From NCBI RefSeq assembly GCF_004342025.1, contig NZ_SLWN01000023.1, positions 16,373-80,372 on the forward strand: a DNA stretch of 64,000 bases, in the 5' to 3' direction. The position numbers and the translations under genes were made by a program. Positions 33,770 through 41,431 of this stretch are shown here, piece after piece; positions within the stretch are counted from its first letter, which is position 1; each line of letters starts with the position of its first letter. The notes beneath the pieces are model-generated. The model ran no database searches and was not told the origin of the DNA. It was given only the letters and a program-made list of their open reading frames with translations. The DNA comes from Kribbella steppae (GTDB lineage Bacteria > Actinomycetota > Actinomycetes > Propionibacteriales > Kribbellaceae).

Positions 33770-34065
33770 CCGAGAACGCAGCGAAGGACGACACCGTGAG
33801 CACGACCCCGCAGGCGCGAGGCCGCCGGAAGACCCGTGAGGGCCTGGTGCTGAGCGACAAGATGGACAAGACCGTCACCGTCGAGGTCGAGGACAGGGTC
33901 AAGCACGCTCTGTACGGCAAGGTCATCCGGCGCACCAGCAAGCTCAAGGCGCACGACGAGCAGAACGCCGCCGGTATCGGCGACCGCGTCCTCCTGATGG
34001 AGACCCGGCCGCTGTCGGCGACCAAGCGCTGGCGCGTCGTCGAGATCCTCGAGAAGGCCAAGTAG
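33766..34065 (+). CDS. rpsQ: 30S ribosomal protein S17
   Basis: This 99-residue OB-fold protein binds 16S rRNA helix 11. ATG 33766 overlaps the rpmC stop (ATGA). The first 20 residues form a variable head; the core starts at RKTREGLVLSDKMDKTVTVEVED and includes VKHALYGKVIRRTSKLKAHDE and GDRVLLMETRPLSATKRWRV. It is the last gene of the S10 operon; a 103-base gap precedes rplN. Confidence 0.97.
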   Translation: MTENAAKDDTVSTTPQARGRRKTREGLVLSDKMDKTVTVEVEDRVKHALYGKVIRRTSKLKAHDEQNAAGIGDRVLLMETRPLSATKRWRVVEILEKAK

Positions 34066-34125
34066 TTCCGGGCCCAGGGCTTCGGCACTGACCGGCAACC
34101 AATCGAAATTATTCGTTCCGCAAGG

Positions 34126-34135
34126 CTCACGTGAG
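34126..34135. promoter_or_regulatory. Palindrome in the rpsQ-rplN gap
   Basis: CTCACGTGAG is a perfect 10-bp palindrome about 34 bases before rplN. It may be chance; no promoter hexamers could be placed with confidence in this gap. Confidence 0.25.
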
Positions 34136-34168
34136 TGAGAACCAGCGAGACAACCAGGAGATCAACAG

Positions 34169-34537
34169 ATGATCCAGCAGGAGTCGCGACTGAAGGTCGC
34201 CGACAACACGGGTGCGAAGGAGATCCTTTGCATCCGCGTGCTCGGTGGCTCCGGTCGGCGCTACGCCGGTGTCGGTGACACGATCGTCGCCACCGTCAAG
34301 GACGCGATCCCCGGCGGTGGTGTGAAGAAGGGTGACGTCGTCAAGGCGGTCGTCGTGCGGACCGTGAAGGAGCGCCGGCGTCCGGACGGCTCCTACATCC
34401 GGTTCGACGAGAACGCCGCGGTGATCCTGAAGGCCGACGGCGAGCCGCGTGGTACCCGCATCTTCGGGCCGGTCGGCCGGGAGCTGCGCGAGAAGCGCTT
34501 CATGAAGATCATCTCGCTCGCCCCGGAGGTGCTCTGA
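34169..34537 (+). CDS. rplN: 50S ribosomal protein L14
   Basis: This 122-residue protein forms an intersubunit bridge with 16S helix 44. ATG 34169 (MIQQESRLKVADNTGAKEI) follows AGGAGA. The barrel core includes RVLGGSGRRYAGVGDTIVATVK and AVVVRTVKERRRPDGSYIRFDENA. Length matches the family. It starts the spc gene group, one base before rplX. Confidence 0.98.
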   Translation: MIQQESRLKVADNTGAKEILCIRVLGGSGRRYAGVGDTIVATVKDAIPGGGVKKGDVVKAVVVRTVKERRRPDGSYIRFDENAAVILKADGEPRGTRIFGPVGRELREKRFMKIISLAPEVL

Positions 34538-34538
34538 G

Positions 34539-34925
34539 ATGGCACAGAACAAGCTGCACGTGAAGAAGGGTGACCTCGTCCGCGTGGTCGCCGGCAAGTC
34601 CAAGGGCCTCGAGGGCAAGATCATCCAGGTCTTCCCCGACGACGAGAAGATCATCGTCGAGGGCGTCAACCGGGTGAAGAAGCACACCAAGGTGCAGCAG
34701 GCCCAGCGCGGCGGCACCACCGGTGGCATCGTCACCCAGGAAGCCCCGATCCACGTCTCCAACGTGATGCTTCTGGTCGAGGTCGAGCAGGACGGCAAGA
34801 AGCAGAAGGTGACCACCCGCGTCGGCTACAACCGCGTCGAGGTGCAGAAGCGGCGCCCCGACGGCTCGACGTACACCGGTTTCCGGAGCGTCCGGATCGC
34901 GCGGCGTACCGGCGAGGAGATCTGA
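34539..34925 (+). CDS. rplX: 50S ribosomal protein L24
   Basis: This 128-residue assembly initiator protein starts at ATG 34539. The KOW motif is HVKKGDLVRVVAGKSKGLEGKI (within residues 5-30), followed by VEGVNRVKKHTK and the ISNVML-like VSNVMLLVE. The C-terminal RRPDGSTYTGFRSVRIARRTGEEI is somewhat extended, as in other actinobacteria. Its stop overlaps the rplE start by one base. Confidence 0.97.
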   Translation: MAQNKLHVKKGDLVRVVAGKSKGLEGKIIQVFPDDEKIIVEGVNRVKKHTKVQQAQRGGTTGGIVTQEAPIHVSNVMLLVEVEQDGKKQKVTTRVGYNRVEVQKRRPDGSTYTGFRSVRIARRTGEEI

Positions 34926-35500
34926 TGAGTGCGACAGCGACCGAGACCACCAAGGTCCAGCCGCGGCTGAAGACGAAGTACCGCGAGGAGATCGTCGGCA
35001 AGCTGCAGGAGCAGTTCCAGTTCGAGAACGTCATGCAGGTGCCCGGCCTCACCAAGATCGTGGTGAACATGGGTGTCGGCGAGGCGGCTCGCGACTCGAA
35101 GCTGATCGACGGCGCGGTGAAGGACCTGGCCGCGATCACCGGCCAGAAGCCGCAGGTGACCAAGGCCCGTAAGTCGATCGCGCAGTTCAAGCTGCGCGAG
35201 GGTATGCCGATCGGCGCGCACGTGACGCTGCGCGGCGACCGGATGTGGGAGTTCCTGGACCGGCTGCTGGCGCTCGCGCTGCCCCGGATCCGCGACTTCC
35301 GCGGTCTGTCGCCGAAGCAGTTCGACGGCACCGGGAACTACACCTTCGGTCTGACCGAGCAGGTCATGTTCCACGAGATCAACCAGGACCGGATCGATCG
35401 CGTCCGGGGCATGGACATCACCGTGGTGACCACCGCGAAGAACGACGACGAGGGCCGGGCCCTGCTGCGGCAGCTCGGTTTCCCGTTCAAGGAGAACTGA
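34925..35500 (+). CDS. rplE: 50S ribosomal protein L5
   Basis: This 191-residue protein binds 5S rRNA in the central protuberance. ATG 34925. Typical segments are LKTKYREEIVGKLQEQF, PGLTKIVVNMGVGEAARD, TGQKPQVTKARKSIAQFK and the FRGLSPKQFDGTGNYTFGL region. The P-site loop lies in the last of these. rpsZ follows after one base. Confidence 0.98.
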   Translation: MSATATETTKVQPRLKTKYREEIVGKLQEQFQFENVMQVPGLTKIVVNMGVGEAARDSKLIDGAVKDLAAITGQKPQVTKARKSIAQFKLREGMPIGAHVTLRGDRMWEFLDRLLALALPRIRDFRGLSPKQFDGTGNYTFGLTEQVMFHEINQDRIDRVRGMDITVVTTAKNDDEGRALLRQLGFPFKEN

Positions 35501-35501
35501 C

Positions 35502-35687
35502 GTGGCGAAGACAGCACTCAAGGTCAAGCAGGCCCGGAAGCCGAAGTTCGCGGTGCGCGGTTACACCCGCTGCCAGCGTTGCGGCCGGCCGAAGGCGGTC
35601 TTCCGCAAGTTCGGCCTGTGCCGGATCTGCCTGCGGGAGATGGCGCACCGGGGCGAGCTGCCCGGTGTGACCAAGTCCAGCTGGTGA
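35502..35687 (+). CDS. rpsZ: 30S ribosomal protein S14, zinc type Z
   Basis: This 61-residue short S14 starts at GTG 35502. Four zinc-ligand cysteines are present: C24, C27, C40 and C43 (RCQRCG and LCRICL). This is the zinc-binding form; many actinobacteria also keep a zinc-free form elsewhere for zinc starvation, which is not in this window. It lies between rplE and rpsH, as usual, with a 91-base gap after it. Confidence 0.97.
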   Translation: MAKTALKVKQARKPKFAVRGYTRCQRCGRPKAVFRKFGLCRICLREMAHRGELPGVTKSSW

Positions 35688-35778
35688 CCGTCTCCACCTC
35701 CGATCTTTTCTCCACTCACCATCTAGTCACCGTAGGTCGCCGGCCGGCGAAACCACGGCGGGAAAGAGGCCCCAGGCC

Positions 35779-36186
35779 ATGACGATGACCGACCCGATCG
35801 CAGACATGCTGACGCGTCTGCGCAACGCCAACCAGGCGTACCACGAGTCGACCTCGATGCCGTACAGCAAGATCAAGCAGGGCATCGCCGACATCCTCCA
35901 GCAGGAGGGCTACATCTCCTCCTACAAGGTGGAGGACCCCAAGGAGGGGGCCGTCGGCAAGACCCTGATCGTCGACCTCAAGTTCGGCCCCAGCCGGGAG
36001 CGCTCCATCGCGGGCGTCCGGCGGATCAGCAAGCCGGGCCTGCGGGTCTACGCGAAGTCGACCAATCTGCCCAAGGTTCTCGGTGGCCTGGGCGTCGCGA
36101 TCATCTCGACGTCCCAGGGGCTCCTGACCGACCGGCAGGCCAAGAACAAGGGCGTCGGCGGGGAAGTCCTCGCCTACGTCTGGTGA
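35779..36186 (+). CDS. rpsH: 30S ribosomal protein S8
   Basis: This 135-residue primary 16S rRNA-binding protein starts at ATG 35779 (MTMTDPIADMLTRLRNAN); ATG 35785 is an alternative. It has the S8 segments VKI-like SKIKQGIADILQQEGYI and RISKPGLRVYAKSTNLPKV, ending GLLTDRQAKNKGVGGEVLAYVW. In E. coli S8 represses the spc operon; no S8-like site was identified here. Confidence 0.97.
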   Translation: MTMTDPIADMLTRLRNANQAYHESTSMPYSKIKQGIADILQQEGYISSYKVEDPKEGAVGKTLIVDLKFGPSRERSIAGVRRISKPGLRVYAKSTNLPKVLGGLGVAIISTSQGLLTDRQAKNKGVGGEVLAYVW

Positions 36187-36211
36187 CGAAGAACCGGAAG
36201 GAGGACCACTA

Positions 36212-36754
36212 ATGTCTCGCATCGGTAAGCTCCCGATCACGGTCCCGTCCGGCGTCGACGTCACGATCGACGGCCAGACGGTCACCGTGAAGGGTCCCAA
36301 GGGTCAGCTCTCCCACGTCGTGGCTGAGCCCATCGTGGTCAACCGGGACGAGGACGGCACGATCGCCGTCGTCCGCCCGGACGACCAGCGCAAGAGCAAG
36401 GAACTGCACGGCCTGTCCCGCACCCTGATCGCCAACCTGGTGACCGGCGTGACGGACGGCTACGAGAAGAAGCTCGAGATCGTCGGCGTCGGCTACCGCG
36501 TCCTGTCCAAGGGCCCGGGCACGCTGGAGTTCTCGCTCGGCTACAGCCACACCATCACGGTGGAGGCGCCGGACGGCATCACCTTCGCGGTGGAGACGCC
36601 GACCAAGTTCTCGGTGCAGGGAATCGACAAGCAGTCCGTCGGCGAGGTTGCCGCCAACATCCGCAAGCTGCGCAAGCCCGAGCCGTACAAGGGCAAGGGT
36701 GTGCGGTACGCCGGCGAGCAGGTGCGCCGCAAGGTCGGAAAGGCTGGTAAGTAA
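36212..36754 (+). CDS. rplF: 50S ribosomal protein L6
   Basis: This 180-residue protein lies near the GTPase centre. ATG 36212 follows GGAGGA. Two L6 domains can be seen: MSRIGKLPITVPSGVDVTI..GPKGQLSH and VGVGYRV..LGYSHTI. The C-terminal signature KPEPYKGKGVRYAGEQVRRKVGKAGK is complete across two pieces (PYKGKG and KVGKAGK). rplR begins 2 bases after its stop. Confidence 0.98.
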   Translation: MSRIGKLPITVPSGVDVTIDGQTVTVKGPKGQLSHVVAEPIVVNRDEDGTIAVVRPDDQRKSKELHGLSRTLIANLVTGVTDGYEKKLEIVGVGYRVLSKGPGTLEFSLGYSHTITVEAPDGITFAVETPTKFSVQGIDKQSVGEVAANIRKLRKPEPYKGKGVRYAGEQVRRKVGKAGK

Positions 36755-36756
36755 CC

Positions 36757-37140
36757 ATGGCGATCGGACTGCGTCCGCACAAGCACTCCGCCAAGAAGAC
36801 GGCGTCGCGACTGCGTCGCCAGATCCGGGTCCGGAAGAAGATCAACGGCACGGCCGACCGGCCGCGGCTGGTGGTCACCAAGTCGTCGAAGCACCTGTTC
36901 GTACAGGTCATCGACGACGTGGCCGGCAAGACGCTGGCGTCCGCCTCCACCATGGAGGCCGACCTGCGTGGCGCGGAGGCGAACAAGACGGACAAGGCCA
37001 AGACGGTCGGCGGCCTGATCGCCGACCGCGCGAAGGCTGCCGGCATCGACTCGGTCGTCTTCGACCGGGCCGGGAACAAGTACCACGGCCGTATCGCGGC
37101 CCTGGCCGACGCCGCCCGCGAGGGCGGCCTCGGGTTCTGA
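36757..37140 (+). CDS. rplR: 50S ribosomal protein L18
   Basis: This 127-residue 5S rRNA-binding protein starts at ATG 36757. The basic head KKTASRLRRQIRVRKKINGTA precedes the core RPRLVVTKSSKHLFVQVIDD, and it ends FDRAGNKYHGRIAALADAAR followed by EGGLGF. It matches family length. A 36-base gap with GGAAGAGG leads to rpsE. Confidence 0.98.
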   Translation: MAIGLRPHKHSAKKTASRLRRQIRVRKKINGTADRPRLVVTKSSKHLFVQVIDDVAGKTLASASTMEADLRGAEANKTDKAKTVGGLIADRAKAAGIDSVVFDRAGNKYHGRIAALADAAREGGLGF

Positions 37141-37176
37141 CATGGCGACACAAAACACAGGAAGAGGTAGTTCGAA

Positions 37177-37776
37177 ATGAGCGGAGGCCAGCAGCGTCGC
37201 GGAGGCGGCGCCGGTGGTGAGCGCCGTGGTCGCGACGGTGGTCGCGGTCAGGCAGCTGACAAGACCGCCTACATCGAGCGCGTGGTAGCCATCAACCGTG
37301 TCGCCAAGGTCGTGAAGGGTGGTCGTCGCTTCAGCTTCACCGCCCTCGTGGTCGTCGGCGACGGTGAAGGCACCGTCGGTGTGGGTTACGGCAAGGCCAA
37401 GGAGGTGCCCGCGGCGATCGCCAAGGGTGTCGAGGAGGCCAAGAAGGCATTCTTCAAGGTGCCGAGGATCCAGGGCACCATCCCGCACCCGGTCCAGGGT
37501 GAGAAGGCCGCAGGCGTTGTGATGCTGCGTCCGGCTGCTCCTGGTACCGGTGTGATCGCGGGTGGCTCGGCGCGCGCCGTACTGGAGTGCGCGGGGATCC
37601 ACGACATCCTCAGCAAGTCGCTGGGTTCGTCCAACGCCATCAACGTGGTTCACGCCACCGTCGAGGCGCTGCGCAGCCTGGAGACCCCGGAGGCCGTGGC
37701 CGCGCGCCGTGGTCTGCCGGTGGAGCACGTCGCCCCGGCGGCGCTGCTGAAGGCGCGGGCGGAGGTGTCGTCCTGA
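37177..37776 (+). CDS. rpsE: 30S ribosomal protein S5 with Arg/Gly-rich head
   Basis: This 199-residue protein is involved in decoding accuracy and helicase activity at mRNA entry. The first 30 residues are an Arg/Gly-rich head (RRGGGAGGERRGRDGGRG) not found in E. coli S5. The core then has ERVVAINRVAKVVKGGRRFSF, VGVGYGKAKEVPAAIAKG and GSSNAINVVHATVEAL. ATG 37177 follows GGAAGAGG. Its stop overlaps the rpmD start by one base. Confidence 0.97.
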   Translation: MSGGQQRRGGGAGGERRGRDGGRGQAADKTAYIERVVAINRVAKVVKGGRRFSFTALVVVGDGEGTVGVGYGKAKEVPAAIAKGVEEAKKAFFKVPRIQGTIPHPVQGEKAAGVVMLRPAAPGTGVIAGGSARAVLECAGIHDILSKSLGSSNAINVVHATVEALRSLETPEAVAARRGLPVEHVAPAALLKARAEVSS

Positions 37777-37958
37777 TGGCTCGCCTGAAGGTGACGCAGA
37801 CCCGTTCCGGCATCGGTGGCAAGCAGAACCAGCGCGACACCCTGCGGACCCTCGGCGTGAAGCGGATCGGCGATGTCGCCGTTCACGACGACCGTCCGGA
37901 GATCCGCGGGATGGTGCGCACGGTTCGCCACCTCATCACCGTCGAAGAGGTTGACTGA
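37776..37958 (+). CDS. rpmD: 50S ribosomal protein L30
   Basis: This 60-residue protein starts at ATG 37776 in TGATG. Its sequence has the L30 core LKVTQTRSGIGGKQNQRDTL and LGVKRIGD, ending RTVRHLITVEEVD. It is typical in length. rplO begins one base after its stop. Confidence 0.97.
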   Translation: MARLKVTQTRSGIGGKQNQRDTLRTLGVKRIGDVAVHDDRPEIRGMVRTVRHLITVEEVD

Positions 37959-37959
37959 C

Positions 37960-38400
37960 ATGGCGCTCAAGGTTCACCACCTGCGTCCGGCGCCCGGCGC
38001 CAAGACCGCCAAGACCCGCGTGGGTCGTGGTGAGGGCAGCAAGGGCAAGACCGCCGGTCGCGGTACCAAGGGCAGCAAGGCCCGCAACAACATCCCCGAG
38101 TGGTTCGAGGGTGGCCAGATGCCGCTGCACATGCGGCTTCCGAAGCTGAAGGGCTTCAAGAGCAGGAACCGGGTGGAGTTCCAGGTCGTTAACCTGGACA
38201 AGCTCGGACAACTGTTCCCCGAAGGTGGCGAGGTCGGCGTGACCGACCTGGTCGCCAAGGGCGCGGTACGCAGCGGTCAGCCGGTGAAGGTGCTGGGTGA
38301 CGGCGAGCTGACCGTGGCACTGCAGGTTTCGGTGCACAAGTTCTCCAAGTCCGCCCAGGAGAAGATCCAGGCGGCCGGGGGGACCACCACCGAGGTGTGA
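37960..38400 (+). CDS. rplO: 50S ribosomal protein L15
   Basis: This 146-residue protein joins late in 50S assembly. ATG 37960 opens MALKVHHLRPAPGAKTAKTRVG. The glycine-rich rRNA-binding stretch GRGEGSKGKTAGRGTKGSKAR and the RLPKLKGFKSRNRVEFQVVN region are conserved (shown in parts). The C-terminal VHKFSKSAQEKIQAAGGT is typical. A 132-base gap with a long hairpin separates it from secY. Confidence 0.97.
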   Translation: MALKVHHLRPAPGAKTAKTRVGRGEGSKGKTAGRGTKGSKARNNIPEWFEGGQMPLHMRLPKLKGFKSRNRVEFQVVNLDKLGQLFPEGGEVGVTDLVAKGAVRSGQPVKVLGDGELTVALQVSVHKFSKSAQEKIQAAGGTTTEV

Positions 38401-38403
38401 TGT

Positions 38404-38461
38404 CCAGGGCTCGTGCGAGCCGGCGCTTGATATCGTGCGCTGGAGTTCGGACGAGCCCTGG
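38404..38461 (+). terminator. Long hairpin between rplO and secY
   Basis: CCAGGGCTCGT pairs perfectly with ACGAGCCCTGG (11 bp) across a 36-base loop that has its own short pairing. It lies 3 bases after the rplO stop. It could be a partial terminator or an attenuator that separates spc expression from secY-adk-map. A smaller hairpin CTGCCC/GGGCAG follows at 38494-38510. Confidence 0.6.
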
Positions 38462-38532
38462 TTCGTCTCTTGCCAAGCTGCTTTGCTAGGCCCCTGCCCT
38501 GACCGGGCAGAGGAAACATGTGGGAGGACAGG

Positions 38533-39834
38533 GTGTTAGGCGCCTTTGCCAACGCGTTCAAGACTCCGGACCTGCGCCGGAAGATCTTGTTCGTGCTCTT
38601 CATCGTCGTGATCTTCCGGATCGGTTCGGTCGTTCCGGCGCCAGGTGTCAACGTCAAGTCGCTGGACACCTGTCTCAAGCTCGCACAGGGCGGCGCCAAC
38701 GCGAACCTCTACAACCTGATCAACCTGTTCTCCGGCGGTGCGCTGCTGCAGCTCGCGATCTTCGCGCTCGGCATCATGCCCTACATCACCGCCAGCATCA
38801 TTCTGCAGCTGCTCACCGTGGTCATCCCGCGGTTGGAGTCGCTGAAGAAGGAGGGCCAGGCAGGACAGGCCAAGATCACCCAGTACACCCGGTTCCTGAC
38901 CGTCGGGCTGGCGGTCCTGCAGGCCACCGCGTTCGTCGCGCTGGCGCGGACCCCGGGCCGGCTGTTCCAGGGCTGCCAGGAGCCGCTGCTGCACAACGAC
39001 AGCTGGTTCCCGGTGGTCGTGATGGTGCTGACCATGACGGCCGGTACGGGCGTCGTGATGTGGCTCGGCGAGCTGATCACCGACCGCGGTGTCGGTAACG
39101 GTATGTCGATCCTGATCTTCACCCAGATCGTCGCCACCTTCCCCTCCCAGCTGTGGAGCATCCGCAAGGAGAAGGGCCTGCCCACCTTCGTGGTGGTGCT
39201 GGCGATCGGTCTCGTGATCATGGCCGCGGTCATCTTCATCGAGCAGGCGCAGCGCCGGATCCCGGTCCAGTACGCCAAGCGCATGGTCGGCCGCAAGATG
39301 TTCGGCGGCACCTCGACGTACATCCCGCTGAAGGTGAACCAGGCCGGCGTCATCCCGGTCATCTTCGCCTCCAGCCTGATCTACCTGCCGGTGCTGGTCA
39401 GCCAGTTCCAGCAGGACAAGCCCTGGGCGCAGTGGATCCAGGGCAATCTGGTCAAAGGCGACCACCCGATCTACATGATCTCCTACGTCGCCCTGATCAT
39501 CTTCTTCACGTACTTCTACGTCTCGATCACCTTCAACCCGAAGGAAGTCGCGGACAACATGAAGAAGTACGGCGGCTTCATCCCCGGAATCCGGGCTGGA
39601 CGGCCGACCGAGGAGTACCTGGGCTACGTGCTGTCCCGCATCACGCTGCCCGGCGCGCTCTATCTGGCGGTGATCTCGATGATCCCGCTGATCGCGCTGG
39701 TGCTCCTGAACGCGAACCAGAACTTCCCGTTCGGTGGTACGTCGATCCTGATCATGGTCGGCGTCGGTCTCGACACGGTGAAGCAGATCGAGTCTCAGTT
39801 GCAGCAGCGTAACTACGAAGGGTTCTTGCGCTGA
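38533..39834 (+). CDS. secY: Protein translocase subunit SecY
   Basis: This 433-residue channel subunit of the Sec translocon has ten membrane segments. GTG 38533 is preferred to ATG 38518, since GGGAGGA lies just before it and the product begins MLGAFANAFKTPDLRRKI, the usual actinobacterial start. The plug and lateral gate helices are present (NLFSGGALLQLAIFALGIMPYITASI in parts), with GIRAGRPTEEYLGYVLSRI in the cytosolic loop that meets SecA and the ribosome. The second codon is TTA, a rare leucine codon in this genome. It overlaps adk by one base. Confidence 0.96.
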   Translation: MLGAFANAFKTPDLRRKILFVLFIVVIFRIGSVVPAPGVNVKSLDTCLKLAQGGANANLYNLINLFSGGALLQLAIFALGIMPYITASIILQLLTVVIPRLESLKKEGQAGQAKITQYTRFLTVGLAVLQATAFVALARTPGRLFQGCQEPLLHNDSWFPVVVMVLTMTAGTGVVMWLGELITDRGVGNGMSILIFTQIVATFPSQLWSIRKEKGLPTFVVVLAIGLVIMAAVIFIEQAQRRIPVQYAKRMVGRKMFGGTSTYIPLKVNQAGVIPVIFASSLIYLPVLVSQFQQDKPWAQWIQGNLVKGDHPIYMISYVALIIFFTYFYVSITFNPKEVADNMKKYGGFIPGIRAGRPTEEYLGYVLSRITLPGALYLAVISMIPLIALVLLNANQNFPFGGTSILIMVGVGLDTVKQIESQLQQRNYEGFLR

Positions 39835-40406
39835 TGAGAATGTTGCTGATGGGTCCGCCCGGGGCGGGCAAGGGCACGCAGGCAAAGGTGCTTGCGGAAC
39901 GCCTGAATATCCCGGCCGTGTCCACCGGCGACATCTTCCGTGCGAACGTCAAGGACGAGACGCCGCTCGGCCTCGAGGCGAAGCGTTACATGGACGCCGG
40001 TGACTACGTGCCGGACGAGGTCACCAACGCGATGGTGCGTGACCGGCTGTCCGAGGCGGACGCCGGCGACGGCTTCCTGCTGGACGGGTACCCGCGCACG
40101 CTGGCCCAGGTCGGCACGCTGGACGACATCCTGGCCGAGCACGGACACAGGCTGGACGCGGTGGTGGCGCTGGTCGCCGACATCGACGTCCTGGTCGACC
40201 GGATGCTGCGCCGGGCCCATGTCGAGGGCCGGGCGGACGACTCCGAAGAGGTCGTCCGGCACCGCCAGGACGTCTACGCCGCCGAGACCAAGCCGCTGCT
40301 GCGGGTGTACGCCCAGCGCGGCCTGCTGGTCGAGGTGGACGGCGTGGGCGAGATCGACGAGGTGAGCGAGCGCGTGCTCGCCGCCCTGAAAACCGTCACC
40401 GATTAG
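39834..40406 (+). CDS. adk: Adenylate kinase, short form
   Basis: This 190-residue enzyme interconverts AMP plus ATP and two ADP. ATG 39834 overlaps the secY stop. The P-loop is GPPGAGKGTQ (7-16), the AMP site has STGDIFRANV and the conserved GFLLDGYPRTLAQ. The LID is the short type with no zinc cysteines (RRAHVEGRADDSEEVVRHR), typical of actinobacteria. Placement between secY and map is the standard order. Confidence 0.97.
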   Translation: MRMLLMGPPGAGKGTQAKVLAERLNIPAVSTGDIFRANVKDETPLGLEAKRYMDAGDYVPDEVTNAMVRDRLSEADAGDGFLLDGYPRTLAQVGTLDDILAEHGHRLDAVVALVADIDVLVDRMLRRAHVEGRADDSEEVVRHRQDVYAAETKPLLRVYAQRGLLVEVDGVGEIDEVSERVLAALKTVTD

Positions 40407-40423
40407 TAGCCGATTTTCCCCTG

Positions 40424-40467
40424 ACGTCCGAAGAACTGTGGGTTTCGGCCCTCGGATCTTCGGACGT
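40424..40467 (+). promoter_or_regulatory. Hairpin between adk and map
   Basis: ACGTCCGAAGA pairs perfectly with TCTTCGGACGT (11 bp) across a 22-base loop, in the 82-base adk-map gap. It ends 11 bases before the GAGGA ribosome-binding site of map. No T-tract follows, so an attenuator, processing site or weak terminator are all possible. Confidence 0.6.
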
Positions 40468-40488
40468 TGTGGATCAGTAGAGGAACAG

Positions 40489-41313
40489 ATGATGTTCAGG
40501 GACCGCGGGATCGAGATCAAGACCCGCGAGCAGATCCTTTCCATGCGTGCGGCGGGCCTGGTGGTCGGCCGCACGCTGGAACTGCTCCGCGGCGAGGTCC
40601 GGGCCGGTATCACCACCGGTGAGCTGGACGCGATCGCCGAGGACAACATCCGTTCCTCCGGCGCCACCCCGTCGTTCAAGGGCTACCACGGCTTCACCGG
40701 CTCGATCTGTGCGTCGGTGAACGACGAGATCGTGCACGGCATCCCCGGTGGCCGGGTGCTGGCCGACGGCGACCTGATCTCGATCGACTGTGGCGCGATC
40801 GTGGACGGCTGGCACGGCGACGCGGCGATCACCGTCGCGGTCGGCGAGGTGGAGCCGGAGCTGCTCGAGCTGGCCCGGATCTGCGAGGAATCGATGTGGC
40901 GCGGGTTCGCCGCGGCGAAGCTCGGCGGCCGGCTGACCGACATCTCGGCAGCCGTCGAGTCCCACGTCCGGGCCAACTCGTCGTACGGGATCGTCGAGGA
41001 CTTCGTCGGGCACGGGATCGGTTCGGCGATGCACCAGCCGCCGAACGTGCCGAACTTCGGCAAGCCGGGCCGCGGCCCGAAGCTGGTCGAGGGGCTGGCG
41101 CTGGCGGTCGAGCCGATGCTCACTCTCGGCAAGCAGGACAACCACACGCTCGAGGACGACTGGACCGTCGTCACCAACGACGGCAAGGCCGCCGCGCACA
41201 CCGAGCACACGTTCACGGTGACCCCGCAGGGTCCGTGGGTGCTGACCGCCCTGGACGGCGGCGAGGCCAAGCTGGGTGAGCTCGGCATCCAGTACGGCGC
41301 CCTGGCCGACTGA
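40489..41313 (+). CDS. map: Methionine aminopeptidase, type I
   Basis: This 274-residue enzyme removes initiator methionine from new proteins. ATG 40489 follows GAGGA; ATG 40492 is an alternative. Metal ligands are recognisable: two aspartates in SIDCGAIVDGWHGDAAIT, the histidine in GHGIGSAMHQPP, the glutamate in AVEPML and the last glutamate near TEHTFTV. The substrate-gating histidine is in YHGFTGSICAS. The N-terminus starts directly with RGIEIKTREQILSMR, so this is the short form with no zinc-finger extension. It closes the secY-adk-map unit. Confidence 0.97.
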   Translation: MMFRDRGIEIKTREQILSMRAAGLVVGRTLELLRGEVRAGITTGELDAIAEDNIRSSGATPSFKGYHGFTGSICASVNDEIVHGIPGGRVLADGDLISIDCGAIVDGWHGDAAITVAVGEVEPELLELARICEESMWRGFAAAKLGGRLTDISAAVESHVRANSSYGIVEDFVGHGIGSAMHQPPNVPNFGKPGRGPKLVEGLALAVEPMLTLGKQDNHTLEDDWTVVTNDGKAAAHTEHTFTVTPQGPWVLTALDGGEAKLGELGIQYGALAD

Positions 41314-41316
41314 AGC

Positions 41317-41344
41317 CATTACGGTACGGCCATTACGGTACGGC
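41317..41344 (+). repeat. Tandem 14-bp repeat after map
   Basis: CATTACGGTACGGC occurs twice in direct tandem, starting 3 bases after the map stop. The second copy runs into the stem of the terminator hairpin. Confidence 0.85.
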
Positions 41345-41367
41345 GGAGTCCGCTGACTCGCCGTACC
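41337..41367 (+). terminator. Terminator after map
   Basis: GGTACGGCG-G-AGTC pairs with GACTCGCCGTACC, a 13-bp stem with one bulged G and a CGCT loop, 24 bases after the map stop. Confidence 0.8.
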
Positions 41368-41431
41368 GATGGACACCCGCGTCCACCCGTCGGGGGACGC
41401 CAAGGGCCTGCTGCTGAGGCACACTTGAGCC

